From NCBI GenBank assembly GCA_937891975.1, contig CALAUA010000001.1:1-64000 (forward strand): DNA of 64,000 nt, in the 5' to 3' direction. Below are positions 27,085 through 36,211 of the stretch, piece after piece. How positions within the stretch are numbered: the stretch's first letter is position 1; every line of letters begins with the position of its first letter. A program made the position numbers and the translations under genes. The DNA comes from an uncultured Bacteroidales bacterium (GTDB lineage: Bacteria; Bacteroidota; Bacteroidia; Bacteroidales; Paludibacteraceae). Below the pieces are notes generated by a model. The model worked only from the letters and a program-made list of their open reading frames with translations, ran no database searches and was not told the DNA's origin.

Positions 27085-28458
27085 TTATTTTTTGTTAGGC
27101 AATTCGAGGCCGTAGCCCTTTTTCTTATCTTCTACCTTAAGAGCGAGGCTGAGCAAGAATGCCAACACACCAAACGAAGCGAAGACAATCATAGGAACTA
27201 CATAGCCATTGGTAGAAACGCGGAGCGTACCAATCAACATAGGCACCAAGCACAAGCCGATATTCTGTACCCAGAAAATCAAGCAATAAGCTGAACCCAA
27301 GATCTTCTCATCAATAATCTTTGGCACAGAAGGCCACATAGATGCTGGCACCAAAGAGAAACTAACACCCAACACGAGAATAGTGCAGAGTGCCAAGGTC
27401 TTGCTTGGATAAAGTGGCAAGACAAAGGCGAAAATACTATGGCAAATAACCATGATAATTGCACCTACCATCATCATCGATGCACCTTTACCCTTATAAT
27501 CAATAAACATACCGAGGAATGGAGTCAAGACCATCGCCAAGATTGGGAACCACTTGAACAAGCCAGATGCCTCGGCGTTGCTGATCATCAATGTCTCCTC
27601 GAGGAAGTTGGTGGCAAAGCGTTGGAATGGGAAGATAGCTGAATAGTACAATACGCACAGGAGCGCGATAATCCAGAACATCTTGCTAGAGAAGATCTTA
27701 CCCAGGTCAGACACGTGGAACTCATCCTCTGGATCGTGCATATCTGTTGCCTCACCAATAGCCACGAGTTGTTTGTCGAACTTGGTGTCCATAATGGTGA
27801 ACACGAAGAAGTTGAGCAAGCCCACTACGAGCAGAAGCGCAGCGAAAAGCAATGAAGCCACTACAGATGGTTGACCATTGACAGCAAAATGCTCGCTGAT
27901 AGCAGGAGAGAACGCCATGGCAGCGAAGACGCCAATACGAGCGATAGCCATCTCAAGACCCATAGCAAGTGCCATCTCTTTGCCTTTGAACCACTTAGCG
28001 AGGATCTTACTAACAGTAGTACCCGCCATCTCGCAGCCGCAGCCGAAGATCATAAAACCGAAAGCAGCCATCTTAGCAGAGCCTGGCATAGCCGTCCACC
28101 AAGAGTTGAGCCATACGATATTGTTGGCATCAAACCAGTCAGAGATACCGATATATTTGATAGACGCGCCGAGTACCATCAAGCCCGCAGAAAGCAAGCC
28201 CGTGAAGCGAACGCCCATCTTATCTAGGATGATTCCAGCAAAAATGAGGAAGCCAAAGACACAAAGGATATATTCCGCAGAAGCGTATGTACCGAAGATA
28301 CCTTGATCCCAACCGAGTGTGTCGTTGAGCACAGATGCCAATGGAGAAAGAATATCCACGAACATGTACGCGAAGAACATCATCGATGCCACTAGAATAA
28401 GCACCGTCCAACGTGCAACAGCAGAGTCGCGGAGAGTTTGTTGAAGTTGTTTAGTCAT
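27085..28458 (-). CDS. MFS transporter
   Basis: A 457-residue major facilitator with about twelve membrane helices. The N-terminal half includes YASAEYILCVFGFLIFAGII and the loop LDKMGVRF, a form of the MFS GxLaDrxGrr motif between helices 2 and 3. The second half includes FLGMFIDYKGKG, the equivalent loop. A long cytosolic linker (about residues 205-245, DTKFDKQLVAIGEATDMHDP) joins the halves. Substrate is not recognisable; the sequence resembles the MFSD1-like group that includes dipeptide transporters, but this is weak. It may be read from the bam operon upstream, as no promoter was found in the 38-base gap. Confidence 0.85.
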   Translation of the reverse strand: MTKQLQQTLRDSAVARWTVLILVASMMFFAYMFVDILSPLASVLNDTLGWDQGIFGTYASAEYILCVFGFLIFAGIILDKMGVRFTGLLSAGLMVLGASIKYIGISDWFDANNIVWLNSWWTAMPGSAKMAAFGFMIFGCGCEMAGTTVSKILAKWFKGKEMALAMGLEMAIARIGVFAAMAFSPAISEHFAVNGQPSVVASLLFAALLLVVGLLNFFVFTIMDTKFDKQLVAIGEATDMHDPEDEFHVSDLGKIFSSKMFWIIALLCVLYYSAIFPFQRFATNFLEETLMISNAEASGLFKWFPILAMVLTPFLGMFIDYKGKGASMMMVGAIIMVICHSIFAFVLPLYPSKTLALCTILVLGVSFSLVPASMWPSVPKIIDEKILGSAYCLIFWVQNIGLCLVPMLIGTLRVSTNGYVVPMIVFASFGVLAFLLSLALKVEDKKKGYGLELPNKK

Positions 28459-28459
28459 A

Positions 28460-28489
28460 GTTGTGTAGTGTGGTGTAGTGTTGTGTAGA
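28460..28489. repeat. Three 10-bp repeats before the MFS start
   Basis: GTTGTGTAGT, GTGGTGTAGT and GTTGTGTAGA fill almost the whole gap between the 41-codon gene and the MFS gene. Confidence 0.6.
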
Positions 28490-28496
28490 GTTGTAT

Positions 28497-28622
28497 TTAC
28501 AAGGCTTCGTCCTCTGGTTTTTCAACCAAGGGACGAGGCTGTATTTTTTTCTTTTTTTTGAGCCATGCTGCTTTACGTTGTTCGTACTCAGCATAGTGAG
28601 ATTCCAAATAGCCGTCAGCCAT
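28497..28622 (-). CDS. Small conserved-looking basic/acidic protein, 41 residues
   Basis: A short ORF below usual length cut-offs: ATG at 28620-28622, stop at 28497-28499. The product starts MADGYLESHYAEYEQRKAAW, followed by five lysines and an acidic end (EDEAL). Its ATG overlaps the stop codon of the OmpH gene (TAATG), which supports translation by coupling. From memory, similar 40-residue proteins with a DGYLE...YE..KAAWLKK pattern exist in Bacteroides, without known function. The lysine cluster is encoded by long A runs, a possible slippage site. Confidence 0.65.
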   Translation of the reverse strand: MADGYLESHYAEYEQRKAAWLKKKKKIQPRPLVEKPEDEAL

Positions 28623-29113
28623 TACTTGATGCCTAACTCAGCTTTTACGGCAGCAGAGAGATCGAGTGCATCAGGTGCGATGTATAGCATTGCAGCTTGA
28701 TCCATCACGTAAGTACAACTTTGAGCAGCACCCACTTTATTGATTGCCTCCAATAATTTAGCACGAACAGGTTGAAGATACTCAACTTGCTTAGCTTGCA
28801 AATCTTGTTGTACGGTTTGGTAGAACATTTGCATACGTTGCTCCATTTCAGCCAACTCTTGTTGACGGAACTCACGAACACCAGCAGTCATGGTAGATTG
28901 TTGTTGTTGGAACTCAGTAAGTTTTTTGTTAAACTCTTCTTGCATATTTGCAAGTTGCAGTTCGTAAGAAGATTGCAAAGAATCAAGTTTCTCACCTGCT
29001 TGTTTGGTTTCAGGCATCAAAGCCATAATCTCTTGAGAATTAACGTGTCCAATTTTTTGTGCGCTTGCGAAGATTGGTAATACCAATGCAAGCATAAGAA
29101 TCATTTTTTTCAT
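28622..29113 (-). CDS. Skp/OmpH family periplasmic chaperone (second copy)
   Basis: A 163-residue periplasmic chaperone with a signal peptide (to ASAQK) and the OmpH/Skp layout: short beta-strand KIGHVNSQEIM, long coiled-coil arms (about 40-120, Gln- and Glu-rich), and a closing strand QAAMLYIAPDALDLSAAV. Skp-like trimers hold unfolded outer-membrane proteins on their way to BamA. It is the second of two adjacent copies directly downstream of bamA, 24 bases after the first. Confidence 0.9.
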   Translation of the reverse strand: MKKMILMLALVLPIFASAQKIGHVNSQEIMALMPETKQAGEKLDSLQSSYELQLANMQEEFNKKLTEFQQQQSTMTAGVREFRQQELAEMEQRMQMFYQTVQQDLQAKQVEYLQPVRAKLLEAINKVGAAQSCTYVMDQAAMLYIAPDALDLSAAVKAELGIK

Positions 29114-29137
29114 TGTGTTATCGTTTTTTTTATGTTA

Positions 29138-29671
29138 TTATTTCGCTCCTAATTTCTCTAACACCTTATCTGATATATCTAGTTTGCTAGACATATATAT
29201 GAGACTAGGGTCTGCCGAACGGTCTTTGACTACATCGTAGCGATTTTCGTTAGCAATATCTTGGATTGCGGTATAAATCTCATCTTGAATGGGTTTGAGA
29301 AGGGCTTCGCGCTTTTTATACCATTCACCTTCCTGACCGAAGTACTTGCGTTTGAGTTCGAGTACCTCTTGTTCTTTTGCAAGAATCTCCTCTTCTCTTC
29401 GTTGTTTCATATCTTCGGATAGGAAAATTTGTTCCGTTTGATAGTTCGTTGCCAAAATCTGTGCCTCTTGTTGGGCAGTTTCGATATCCTTCTGCCACCT
29501 TCTGGAAATCATATTGAGTTGTTCGTTGGCAGTTTCATATTGTGGCAGATTCTTGAGGATATATTGCATATCCACGTATGCCATAGCAAACTTCTGAGCC
29601 ACGAGAGGAGTCGTAACAGCCCAACCGCAGCATATCATCAAGGCGATTAAAATATATCGTTTCATCTTCAT
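29138..29671 (-). CDS. Skp/OmpH family periplasmic chaperone (first copy)
   Basis: A Skp/OmpH-type protein of 177 residues from ATG 29671 (MKMKRYILI; MKRYIL at 29665 is equally possible). The longer open frame to 29752 lies inside bamA and is rejected. After the signal peptide (to LVAQK) comes FAMAYVDMQYILKNLPQYE, the OmpH opening, then a long coiled coil and SADPSLIYMSSKLDISDKVL. The start codon lies just 3 bases past the bamA stop codon. A chaperone role beside BamA is expected for the family. Confidence 0.9.
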   Translation of the reverse strand: MKMKRYILIALMICCGWAVTTPLVAQKFAMAYVDMQYILKNLPQYETANEQLNMISRRWQKDIETAQQEAQILATNYQTEQIFLSEDMKQRREEEILAKEQEVLELKRKYFGQEGEWYKKREALLKPIQDEIYTAIQDIANENRYDVVKDRSADPSLIYMSSKLDISDKVLEKLGAK

Positions 29672-29673
29672 AA

Positions 29674-32310
29674 TTATAATTCTTGTCCAAGTACGAAGTG
29701 GAATTGTGATCCACCATATTGATTTGAACCATTGATAGGATCGAATCCCCATCCCCAGTCGATACCCATAAGTCCGAACATAGGAAGGAAGAGGCGTACA
29801 CCAACACCAGCCGAACGTTTGAGTTTGAATGGGTTGTAGTCTTTGATATCAGCAAAACAGTTACCAGCTTCCACAAAAGCGAGTGCCCAAATGGTAGCAT
29901 TCTGTTCGAGCGAGATAGGATAGCGAAGCTCCATAGTAAACTTGTTGTACACATATCCCATATTTCGTCCGACTGCAGGATCGTATGGTGTGAGTGAACC
30001 AGATTGGTAGCCGCGCATGGAGATATATTCCGTGGAGTAGCTTGAATAGCTAGACATACCATCACCACCCATGTAGAAACTTTCGAAAGGCGATTTAGCA
30101 TTTCGGTTATAGTGTCCAAGATATCCGAATTCAGCACGAGTCATAAGAACAAGTTTGGAGTCAGGAGTAAGTGGCGTAAAGACCTTACCTGCGAACTTCC
30201 ACTTGTGATACTCAAGCAGGTGATACTTCTCGGAATTAGACATCTGTGCAAACTGCGCATCGGTAGTTCCTTTGATGAGCGAGTATGGCGGCGTAATCTT
30301 CAATCCTAATGTGAATTGCGAACCGCGACGAGTATAAATGGGGTTATCGATACTAGAACGCGAGAGTTGCAGATTGAGCGCGAAGTTATGGCTAGTGCCA
30401 TCAGTGAGAATCATGTATGGCCAATCCTTCATCATATACATCTGATAACTCAGTTCTCCGTAGAAAGAGAAATAGTCATCTGGCCAACTGAGACGCTTGC
30501 CATATCCTACACTAACACCGAAAGTACGAAGGTATTTCTCGGGATCGGCTTCCGATTCTTGCAATTGCTGATAATAGTCCGATTGACCCGAGTAGGAATA
30601 GTAGTTATAGTAAGTGTTGTACAGATTCTGATATGCTTGATAGTAACGGTCAGAATATCCTGTTTGTGAAGCAAAGAAGATACTAGCACTCAGAGAGTTA
30701 GGTCGTTTTCCACCGAGCCAAGGTTCGAGGAATGAGATTGATGCGGATGTATAGTACACACCATTGGTACGGGCATTGATACTGAATGTTTGCCCTTCAC
30801 CTTGAGGCACTATGCGGTAACTCTTAGGATTAAAGAGGTTTTGAATAGCGAAGTTGGTAAACTTCAAACCCAACGAACCTACAAGACCTGTTGCACCCCA
30901 ACCAAGTGAAAACTCGATTTGATCACTGGATTTGGTTTCTAGCTGGTAGGTGATATCCACAGTACCATCCTCTGGATTAGGCTGAATATCTGGAACCAGT
31001 TTCTCTTGGTCAAAGTGACCCATTTGCGCCAATTCACGCAGTGAACGCATGATGTCAGATTGGCTATAGAGTTGTCCTGGTTTGGTATAAAGTTCGCGAC
31101 GCACCACGTGCTCATACACGCGCGTGTTACCTACAATGTTTATCTCATTGATAGTTGCAGGCTGTCCTTCGTACATTCGCATTTCGAAATCAATCGAATC
31201 GTTCTGGATACGTACTTCAACAGGATCTACGTTGAAGAATAGATAGCCTTGGTCAGTATATAACTTAGCGACTGCATCATCGTCTTCGTTAAGGCGTTTG
31301 TTGAGCTCTTTGAGGTTGTAAGTCTCACCTTTTTTGATACCTAAAACCGCATCCAAATACTCATATGGATAAACGGTATTACCTACCCATGTGATATCAC
31401 CAAAGACGTACTTATTTCCCTCATCAATCGTGAGATATACATCTACTCGGGTAGAATCAATCTTAGATTGCACGATACTATCTGCTACAATGACAGCATC
31501 ACGATAACCTATCTCGTTGTACTTCTCAATAACAGCTTTCTTATCATTTTCAAACTCAGCTTCTACAAACTTCTTCGTCCTAAAGAGATTGACAATATTG
31601 TTGTCATTTGTTTTCTTCATCGCACGGTTGATTTGGGTATGCGTTAGCGCTTTATTACCCGTGATAATCAGTTGTCCGACACGCGTTTTTTCTTTTTTAT
31701 CTACATTCACGACTACTTTAACATACCCTGGGTGTGCCAAATCATTGGTTTGATAGACATTTACCTTTGTATGATAGAAGCCTTTTTCCTCCAAATATTT
31801 GGTGATAATCTTCTTGGCACGATCTGCAAGGTCAGGCGTCATTTGTCCACCCTTTTGAATACCAACTTTCACCTCGATATCTTCTTGTTCGGTTTTACGC
31901 AAGCCGTTGTATGCAATATCAGAAACACGAGGACGCTGCTTGAGGGCAATTTCGAGCCAGATTTTGTCTCCCTCTATTTTTGTAGCTTTAAACTTGACAT
32001 CTGAGAACAAACCCTGTTTCCAAAAACGCTTGAGCGACTTAGTAATCTGGTCGCCAGGAATTTCAATCTTATCTCCAACAGCCAAACCAGAGAAACCAAT
32101 CAACACAAAATCTTCATAACTATCTGCACCCGTAACGGTTATATCTGCAATTTCGTAAGTTTTGCGTTGCATAGTATATTCTATCACAGGCAGCGATGCC
32201 TGCGCTTGCAATGCTACTGTATCCGTTGGATTGACAGATAATGTATCCACCTGTGCCATCGCAGGGATGGCAAATAGGGTGATTAATAATATGTTAATTA
32301 ACTTGTTCAC
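29674..32310 (-). CDS. bamA: Outer-membrane protein assembly factor BamA
   Basis: The central protein of the outer-membrane assembly machine. The preferred start is GTG 32310 (MNKLINILLITLFAIPAMAQ signal peptide, 17-base overlap with uppS); GTG 32334 is an alternative. POTRA domains occupy about residues 40-440 (ITVTGADSYEDFVLIGFSGL, IAYNGLRKTEQEDIEVKVGI, GQLIITGNKALTHTQINRAM, INIVGNTRVYEHVVRRELYT). A 16-strand barrel follows, with the lid-lock-type region MRGYQSGS near residue 770 (VRGF/Y motif of the Omp85 family). Its neighbours uppS and two Skp genes are the usual Bacteroidales partners. Confidence 0.96.
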   Translation of the reverse strand: MNKLINILLITLFAIPAMAQVDTLSVNPTDTVALQAQASLPVIEYTMQRKTYEIADITVTGADSYEDFVLIGFSGLAVGDKIEIPGDQITKSLKRFWKQGLFSDVKFKATKIEGDKIWLEIALKQRPRVSDIAYNGLRKTEQEDIEVKVGIQKGGQMTPDLADRAKKIITKYLEEKGFYHTKVNVYQTNDLAHPGYVKVVVNVDKKEKTRVGQLIITGNKALTHTQINRAMKKTNDNNIVNLFRTKKFVEAEFENDKKAVIEKYNEIGYRDAVIVADSIVQSKIDSTRVDVYLTIDEGNKYVFGDITWVGNTVYPYEYLDAVLGIKKGETYNLKELNKRLNEDDDAVAKLYTDQGYLFFNVDPVEVRIQNDSIDFEMRMYEGQPATINEINIVGNTRVYEHVVRRELYTKPGQLYSQSDIMRSLRELAQMGHFDQEKLVPDIQPNPEDGTVDITYQLETKSSDQIEFSLGWGATGLVGSLGLKFTNFAIQNLFNPKSYRIVPQGEGQTFSINARTNGVYYTSASISFLEPWLGGKRPNSLSASIFFASQTGYSDRYYQAYQNLYNTYYNYYSYSGQSDYYQQLQESEADPEKYLRTFGVSVGYGKRLSWPDDYFSFYGELSYQMYMMKDWPYMILTDGTSHNFALNLQLSRSSIDNPIYTRRGSQFTLGLKITPPYSLIKGTTDAQFAQMSNSEKYHLLEYHKWKFAGKVFTPLTPDSKLVLMTRAEFGYLGHYNRNAKSPFESFYMGGDGMSSYSSYSTEYISMRGYQSGSLTPYDPAVGRNMGYVYNKFTMELRYPISLEQNATIWALAFVEAGNCFADIKDYNPFKLKRSAGVGVRLFLPMFGLMGIDWGWGFDPINGSNQYGGSQFHFVLGQEL

Positions 32311-33034
32311 TAGTTTTTCCAAATCTACGTTCACGATGTTGATAATCCACTATTGCGCGATAAAACTCTTCCTCTGTAAACTCAGGCCACAAGCAATCGG
32401 TGAAATACAATTCTGCATATGCCAATTGCCACAGCAAGAAATTGCTGATACGCAACTCTCCACTGGTACGAATTAACAAGTCTGGGTCAGGCATAGTGGC
32501 TGTGGTCAAATGAGCAGAAATAGCCTCCTCATTGATATCCTCCACCAACATTTTCCCTTCCTTGACAGCTTCGGCAATAAGTTGCGTAGAACGAATCAAC
32601 TCCCAACGCGCACTATAGCTCAATGCTATTACCAATGTCAAACCTGTATTATTACTCGTTTGATTAATACAAGCGACGAACTTATCATACGTTGCCTGAG
32701 GCAAACGACTAATATCCCCTATGGTTTGAAGACGGATATTATTCTTCATTAAAGTTGGCGTTTCTTTGGCAATCGTGTCAACCAACAATGCCATCAACGC
32801 ATCTACTTCTTCTTTTGGACGATTCCAATTCTCAGTGGAGAAGGTGTACAACGTTAAGTAATCTATACCTAAAGTGGCTGCAGTTTCCGTAATGGTATGC
32901 ACAGTTTCTACCCCTTTACGATGCCCGAACATACGCGCCAATCCCTGACGCTTGGCCCAACGACCGTTGCCATCCATGATAATAGCGACATGGCGAGGTA
33001 TTCTATCTTGCTGGATTTGCTCTTTATAGTTCAT
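32294..33034 (-). CDS. uppS: Undecaprenyl diphosphate synthase (isoprenyl transferase)
   Basis: A 246-residue cis-prenyltransferase that makes undecaprenyl diphosphate from farnesyl diphosphate and IPP. The catalytic block IIMDGNGRWAKRQG (Asp at about residue 21) and GHRKGVE, then YLTLYTFSTENWNRP and the C-terminal LLIRTSGELRISNFLLWQLA with TDCLWPEF are all family hallmarks. It supplies the lipid carrier recycled by UppP at 51207. It follows the second DUF6089 gene by 12 bases and overlaps bamA. Confidence 0.97.
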   Translation of the reverse strand: MNYKEQIQQDRIPRHVAIIMDGNGRWAKRQGLARMFGHRKGVETVHTITETAATLGIDYLTLYTFSTENWNRPKEEVDALMALLVDTIAKETPTLMKNNIRLQTIGDISRLPQATYDKFVACINQTSNNTGLTLVIALSYSARWELIRSTQLIAEAVKEGKMLVEDINEEAISAHLTTATMPDPDLLIRTSGELRISNFLLWQLAYAELYFTDCLWPEFTEEEFYRAIVDYQHRERRFGKTSEQVN

Positions 33035-33046
33035 GTTTGGTTCTAC

Positions 33047-33817
33047 TTAATAATTACAGAATGGACAACTCTTTTGATCTGGTGCGAACTCAAAAACAAT
33101 ACCGACCGTAAGCGTAGAGGTCACATCATTATTCATTACATTTGAACCATTTAGTTTATATGAGTTATTCAAAATATTTGGACGTGCCCTATCAATAACT
33201 CCTTCAATTCCATCCCCATTCATCACATAAATATTGTGTTGCCACGCCAATTGTAATTGCCAACGCTCTGCAAACTTCCATTTTAATCCCACTCCCACTG
33301 GAATATACATCGCATAATCAATTTGGCTGCCAACTTTTGTTTCTAAAACAGGGTACGAGAGCATGTCATTTGCATATACATTGTGTGCAGAAAAACCTAT
33401 TCCAAGAAAAATGAATGGCGTAATCGCACGCATATGAATATTGTATGGATCAATTCCAAAACGAAAGAAATTAAACTCCCCTGTTACATCAAAATGCCAC
33501 ATCGGGTTGGTATATTTACCCTCAGCAAATCCCCACGAATTATCCTTTTTAATCGTATTTACAACCCGTTGACGTTGCCCTTTAACTTGAAGCGCCCAAC
33601 GCTGATCTATCTTGCATCGAAGCTGTGCCCCATACACTTCAGCTGTACTCATAAATGCATGCGGTGCTAATTCTCCCACATAATACCCTGCACCTGCCTG
33701 CACACCAGCCTCTAGACGGTACATCTTCGACTCACCAAAAGCACGTGTGGGTACAAGAAGCACCCACACAAATACTAAACCAAATGTTATTATATTAGAG
33801 TGCAATACCTTACCCAC
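33047..33817 (-). CDS. DUF6089-like outer-membrane beta-barrel protein (second copy)
   Basis: A 256-residue protein with a signal peptide (to AFGES) and alternating beta-strand pattern, including GVQAGAGYYVGELAP and ITPFIFLGIGFSAHN. These fit the DUF6089 group of small outer-membrane barrels found next to uppS and bamA in Bacteroidales. The role is unknown. It is a divergent tandem relative of the gene at 33825, which ends 7 bases before it starts: both share Gly-Tyr-rich opening, an FGID or FGNI turn and FEFAP or VNMGQ type ends. Confidence 0.75.
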   Translation of the reverse strand: MGKVLHSNIITFGLVFVWVLLVPTRAFGESKMYRLEAGVQAGAGYYVGELAPHAFMSTAEVYGAQLRCKIDQRWALQVKGQRQRVVNTIKKDNSWGFAEGKYTNPMWHFDVTGEFNFFRFGIDPYNIHMRAITPFIFLGIGFSAHNVYANDMLSYPVLETKVGSQIDYAMYIPVGVGLKWKFAERWQLQLAWQHNIYVMNGDGIEGVIDRARPNILNNSYKLNGSNVMNNDVTSTLTVGIVFEFAPDQKSCPFCNY

Positions 33818-33824
33818 TTACAAA

Positions 33825-34766
33825 TTAGTAAGTAATCAAACGATCCTCATACCACTGACCCATATTCACAATCACACTGAGCGAGAAAAGACAGTTATGA
33901 TAGACACCCTTGCTCATTTGATCAAATGTTGGGCGACCCGTTGCATTAAGATTAACTGGGGTTTTGTAGGTTTCATTTTTCTTATCCCACACCTTTACAC
34001 CGTCTACAGTTTCGCCACCGATTGGGCAACCACCCTCAAGGTTTCCTGGTGTTAGGTATATCTGATATTGGAATGCACCTTTTAATTGCACATAGTCATT
34101 CAAGCGCCATTTTACACCAAATACCACTGGAATATACGCAGCCACACCAAGAGATTTCTCTCCAGTTAATTTATTCTTGCTACCAGCGATAGGATAGGTT
34201 GAACTCAACTCCAGATTACTTCCACCAGGGATAGCGCTACGAATGGTAGCGTCTTTGTTATAAAACGACATACCAAGACCCAAACCTACGTATGGAACAA
34301 CATTGTAGATTCCAGCTTCTGGCTGCATGATATTTCCAAAGTTCAAAATGTTGAATTCAGCAATAGCATCCACGTGACACAATGTGTTGTAGTACGTATA
34401 GGTTTCATTACATGGATCTCCCTCGTAAAGTCTATTGGTTTCAATAAAGTGAATACGCTGTCCTGTCACTTGTGCACGCAAAGTCCAACGAGTATCGAAA
34501 CGATAACCCAAGGAGCCACCATAAGTCTCAATACCTGGCCACTTAAAAGTTGCGCCATGTCCTTGCTTCAAATACAACGCATCATAAGAATGAATGCGGA
34601 ATAAGGCATCATTTCCTTCCATAGGATTACGAGGCGCAACATAGAAACCAACACCTGCAGATAGTCCTAACTCAAAACGGTGCATGTACTCACGAATGTC
34701 TGCAAACATCATTCCTGGAACACAAACAAATGCCAACATTACAACCAAAAAACGACTTCTTTTCAT
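33825..34766 (-). CDS. DUF6089-like outer-membrane beta-barrel protein (first copy)
   Basis: A 313-residue predicted barrel with a signal peptide (to GMMFAD). Motifs include LGLSAGVGFYVAPRNP, AEFNILNFGNIMQ, VPYVGLGLGMSFYNKD and YIPVVFGVKWRLNDYVQL, parallel to those of the downstream copy. It is the first gene of the uppS-bamA-skp operon and has a perfect promoter. DUF6089 members are assumed to sit in the outer membrane; nothing here shows a ligand. Confidence 0.75.
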   Translation of the reverse strand: MKRSRFLVVMLAFVCVPGMMFADIREYMHRFELGLSAGVGFYVAPRNPMEGNDALFRIHSYDALYLKQGHGATFKWPGIETYGGSLGYRFDTRWTLRAQVTGQRIHFIETNRLYEGDPCNETYTYYNTLCHVDAIAEFNILNFGNIMQPEAGIYNVVPYVGLGLGMSFYNKDATIRSAIPGGSNLELSSTYPIAGSKNKLTGEKSLGVAAYIPVVFGVKWRLNDYVQLKGAFQYQIYLTPGNLEGGCPIGGETVDGVKVWDKKNETYKTPVNLNATGRPTFDQMSKGVYHNCLFSLSVIVNMGQWYEDRLITY

Positions 34767-34820
34767 AATACTTTTATGTTTATCTTTTCTACAAAATAGT
34801 TACTTACTACAACTAGCCCG

Positions 34821-34852
34821 CAAAGGTACTACTTTTTTTTGAAATATGCAAA
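34821..34852 (-). promoter_or_regulatory. Promoter of the DUF6089-uppS-bamA-skp operon
   Basis: Minus strand TACCTTTG (34821-34828), 20 bases, TTTG (34849-34852). The -33 box ends directly at the radA stop codon, so the operons are packed with no spare bases. Confidence 0.75.
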
Positions 34853-36211
34853 TTATTTCTTGATTAAAATGCGAAAAGCATCCACTACGCGACTTACCTC
34901 CACCGCGCGTATGCGCAAGTTGTGCGCGTTGTACTTTTGTCTAGCAGGGATGATAATCTGCTCAAAACCAAGCTTTTCCGCTTCTCGAATACGTTGGTCT
35001 ATACGATTAACTGGGCGTATTTCGCCTGCTAAACCCACCTCGCCAGTCATGCATATTTTTTCATCCAGCGCAATATCCATATTCGACGAAAGCACAGCAG
35101 CCAGAACAGGTAAATCTATTGCAGGATCATTGACACGCAATCCGCCTGCGATATTTACAAACACGTCCTTCTGCAGCAACTTAAAGCCCACTCTTTTCTC
35201 CAGTACAGCCAAAAGCATATTCAGTCGCCTTCCGTCAAAACCCGTACTACTTCTCTGTGGCGTACCATAGGCTGCACTCGCGACAAGGGCTTGAACTTCA
35301 ATTAGTAATGGACGTACACCTTCCACCGCAGCAGCAATAGCCACTCCCGACAACCCATCGCGGTTACCCGACAAGAGCAACTCACTTGGGTTCAATACCT
35401 CTCGCAAACCATCTTGTTGCATCTCGAAAATGCCCAACTCGCTAGTGCTACCAAAGCGATTCTTTTGTGCTCGCAAGATGCGATAGACATAATGCTGATC
35501 CCCTTCGAATTGCAACACCGTATCCACGATATGCTCCAATACTTTTGGTCCTGCTAGCGAGCCCTCCTTGTTGATATGCCCCACGATGATAAAAGGCACG
35601 TTCTTCTCTTTGGCATACTGTAATATTCTCGCAGCACATTCTTTCACTTGGCTCAAACTACCTATACTTGCCTCAATGGATTCTGTACCTATCGTTTGAA
35701 TACTATCCACCACTACTATCTCGGGTTGAATTTCGGTTACGCCATCCAATATGCGCTCTAGCGATGTCTCAGCCAAAATATAGAGATTCTCAGCATCACC
35801 CGCCAATCGTTCAGCTCTGAGTTTCAGTTGCTTAGCACTCTCTTCACCACTTGCATAAAATGTTTTGCGATGCCCCATTTTCATCAGCACTTGCAGGGCT
35901 AATGTAGATTTTCCTATGCCCGGTTCACCACCCAAGAGCACCAAACTGCCAGGTACCAATCCGCCACCTAATACACGATTCAACTCCGAAGACTGCATAT
36001 CAATCCGCATCTCCTCTTGAGCCTCTACCTCGCGTAAACGTTGCGCCTGCGCGCCACGACGAAGCGAAGTTCCGCCCTTTTTGGTAGAGATAGTGGTACT
36101 CACCTCTTCCTCGTATGTTCCCCACTCACCGCAGACTGGACAACGACCAATCATTTGTGGCGATTGAGCACCACAATTCGAACACACATATTTCGTCGTA
36201 TTCTTTGCCAT
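34853..36211 (-). CDS. radA: DNA repair protein RadA (Sms)
   Basis: A 452-residue RadA, a RecA-like helicase that helps extend and resolve recombination intermediates. A C4 zinc finger (Cys10, 13, 24, 27) opens the protein; Walker A is GGEPGIGKSTL; the RadA-specific KNRFGSTSE block follows near residue 255; the C-terminal third is the Lon-protease-like P domain (DVFVNIAGGLRVNDPAIDLP). Length is normal. It shares one base with the rnz stop/start at 36211, so they are translationally coupled. Confidence 0.97.
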   Translation of the reverse strand: MAKNTTKYVCSNCGAQSPQMIGRCPVCGEWGTYEEEVSTTISTKKGGTSLRRGAQAQRLREVEAQEEMRIDMQSSELNRVLGGGLVPGSLVLLGGEPGIGKSTLALQVLMKMGHRKTFYASGEESAKQLKLRAERLAGDAENLYILAETSLERILDGVTEIQPEIVVVDSIQTIGTESIEASIGSLSQVKECAARILQYAKEKNVPFIIVGHINKEGSLAGPKVLEHIVDTVLQFEGDQHYVYRILRAQKNRFGSTSELGIFEMQQDGLREVLNPSELLLSGNRDGLSGVAIAAAVEGVRPLLIEVQALVASAAYGTPQRSSTGFDGRRLNMLLAVLEKRVGFKLLQKDVFVNIAGGLRVNDPAIDLPVLAAVLSSNMDIALDEKICMTGEVGLAGEIRPVNRIDQRIREAEKLGFEQIIIPARQKYNAHNLRIRAVEVSRVVDAFRILIKK

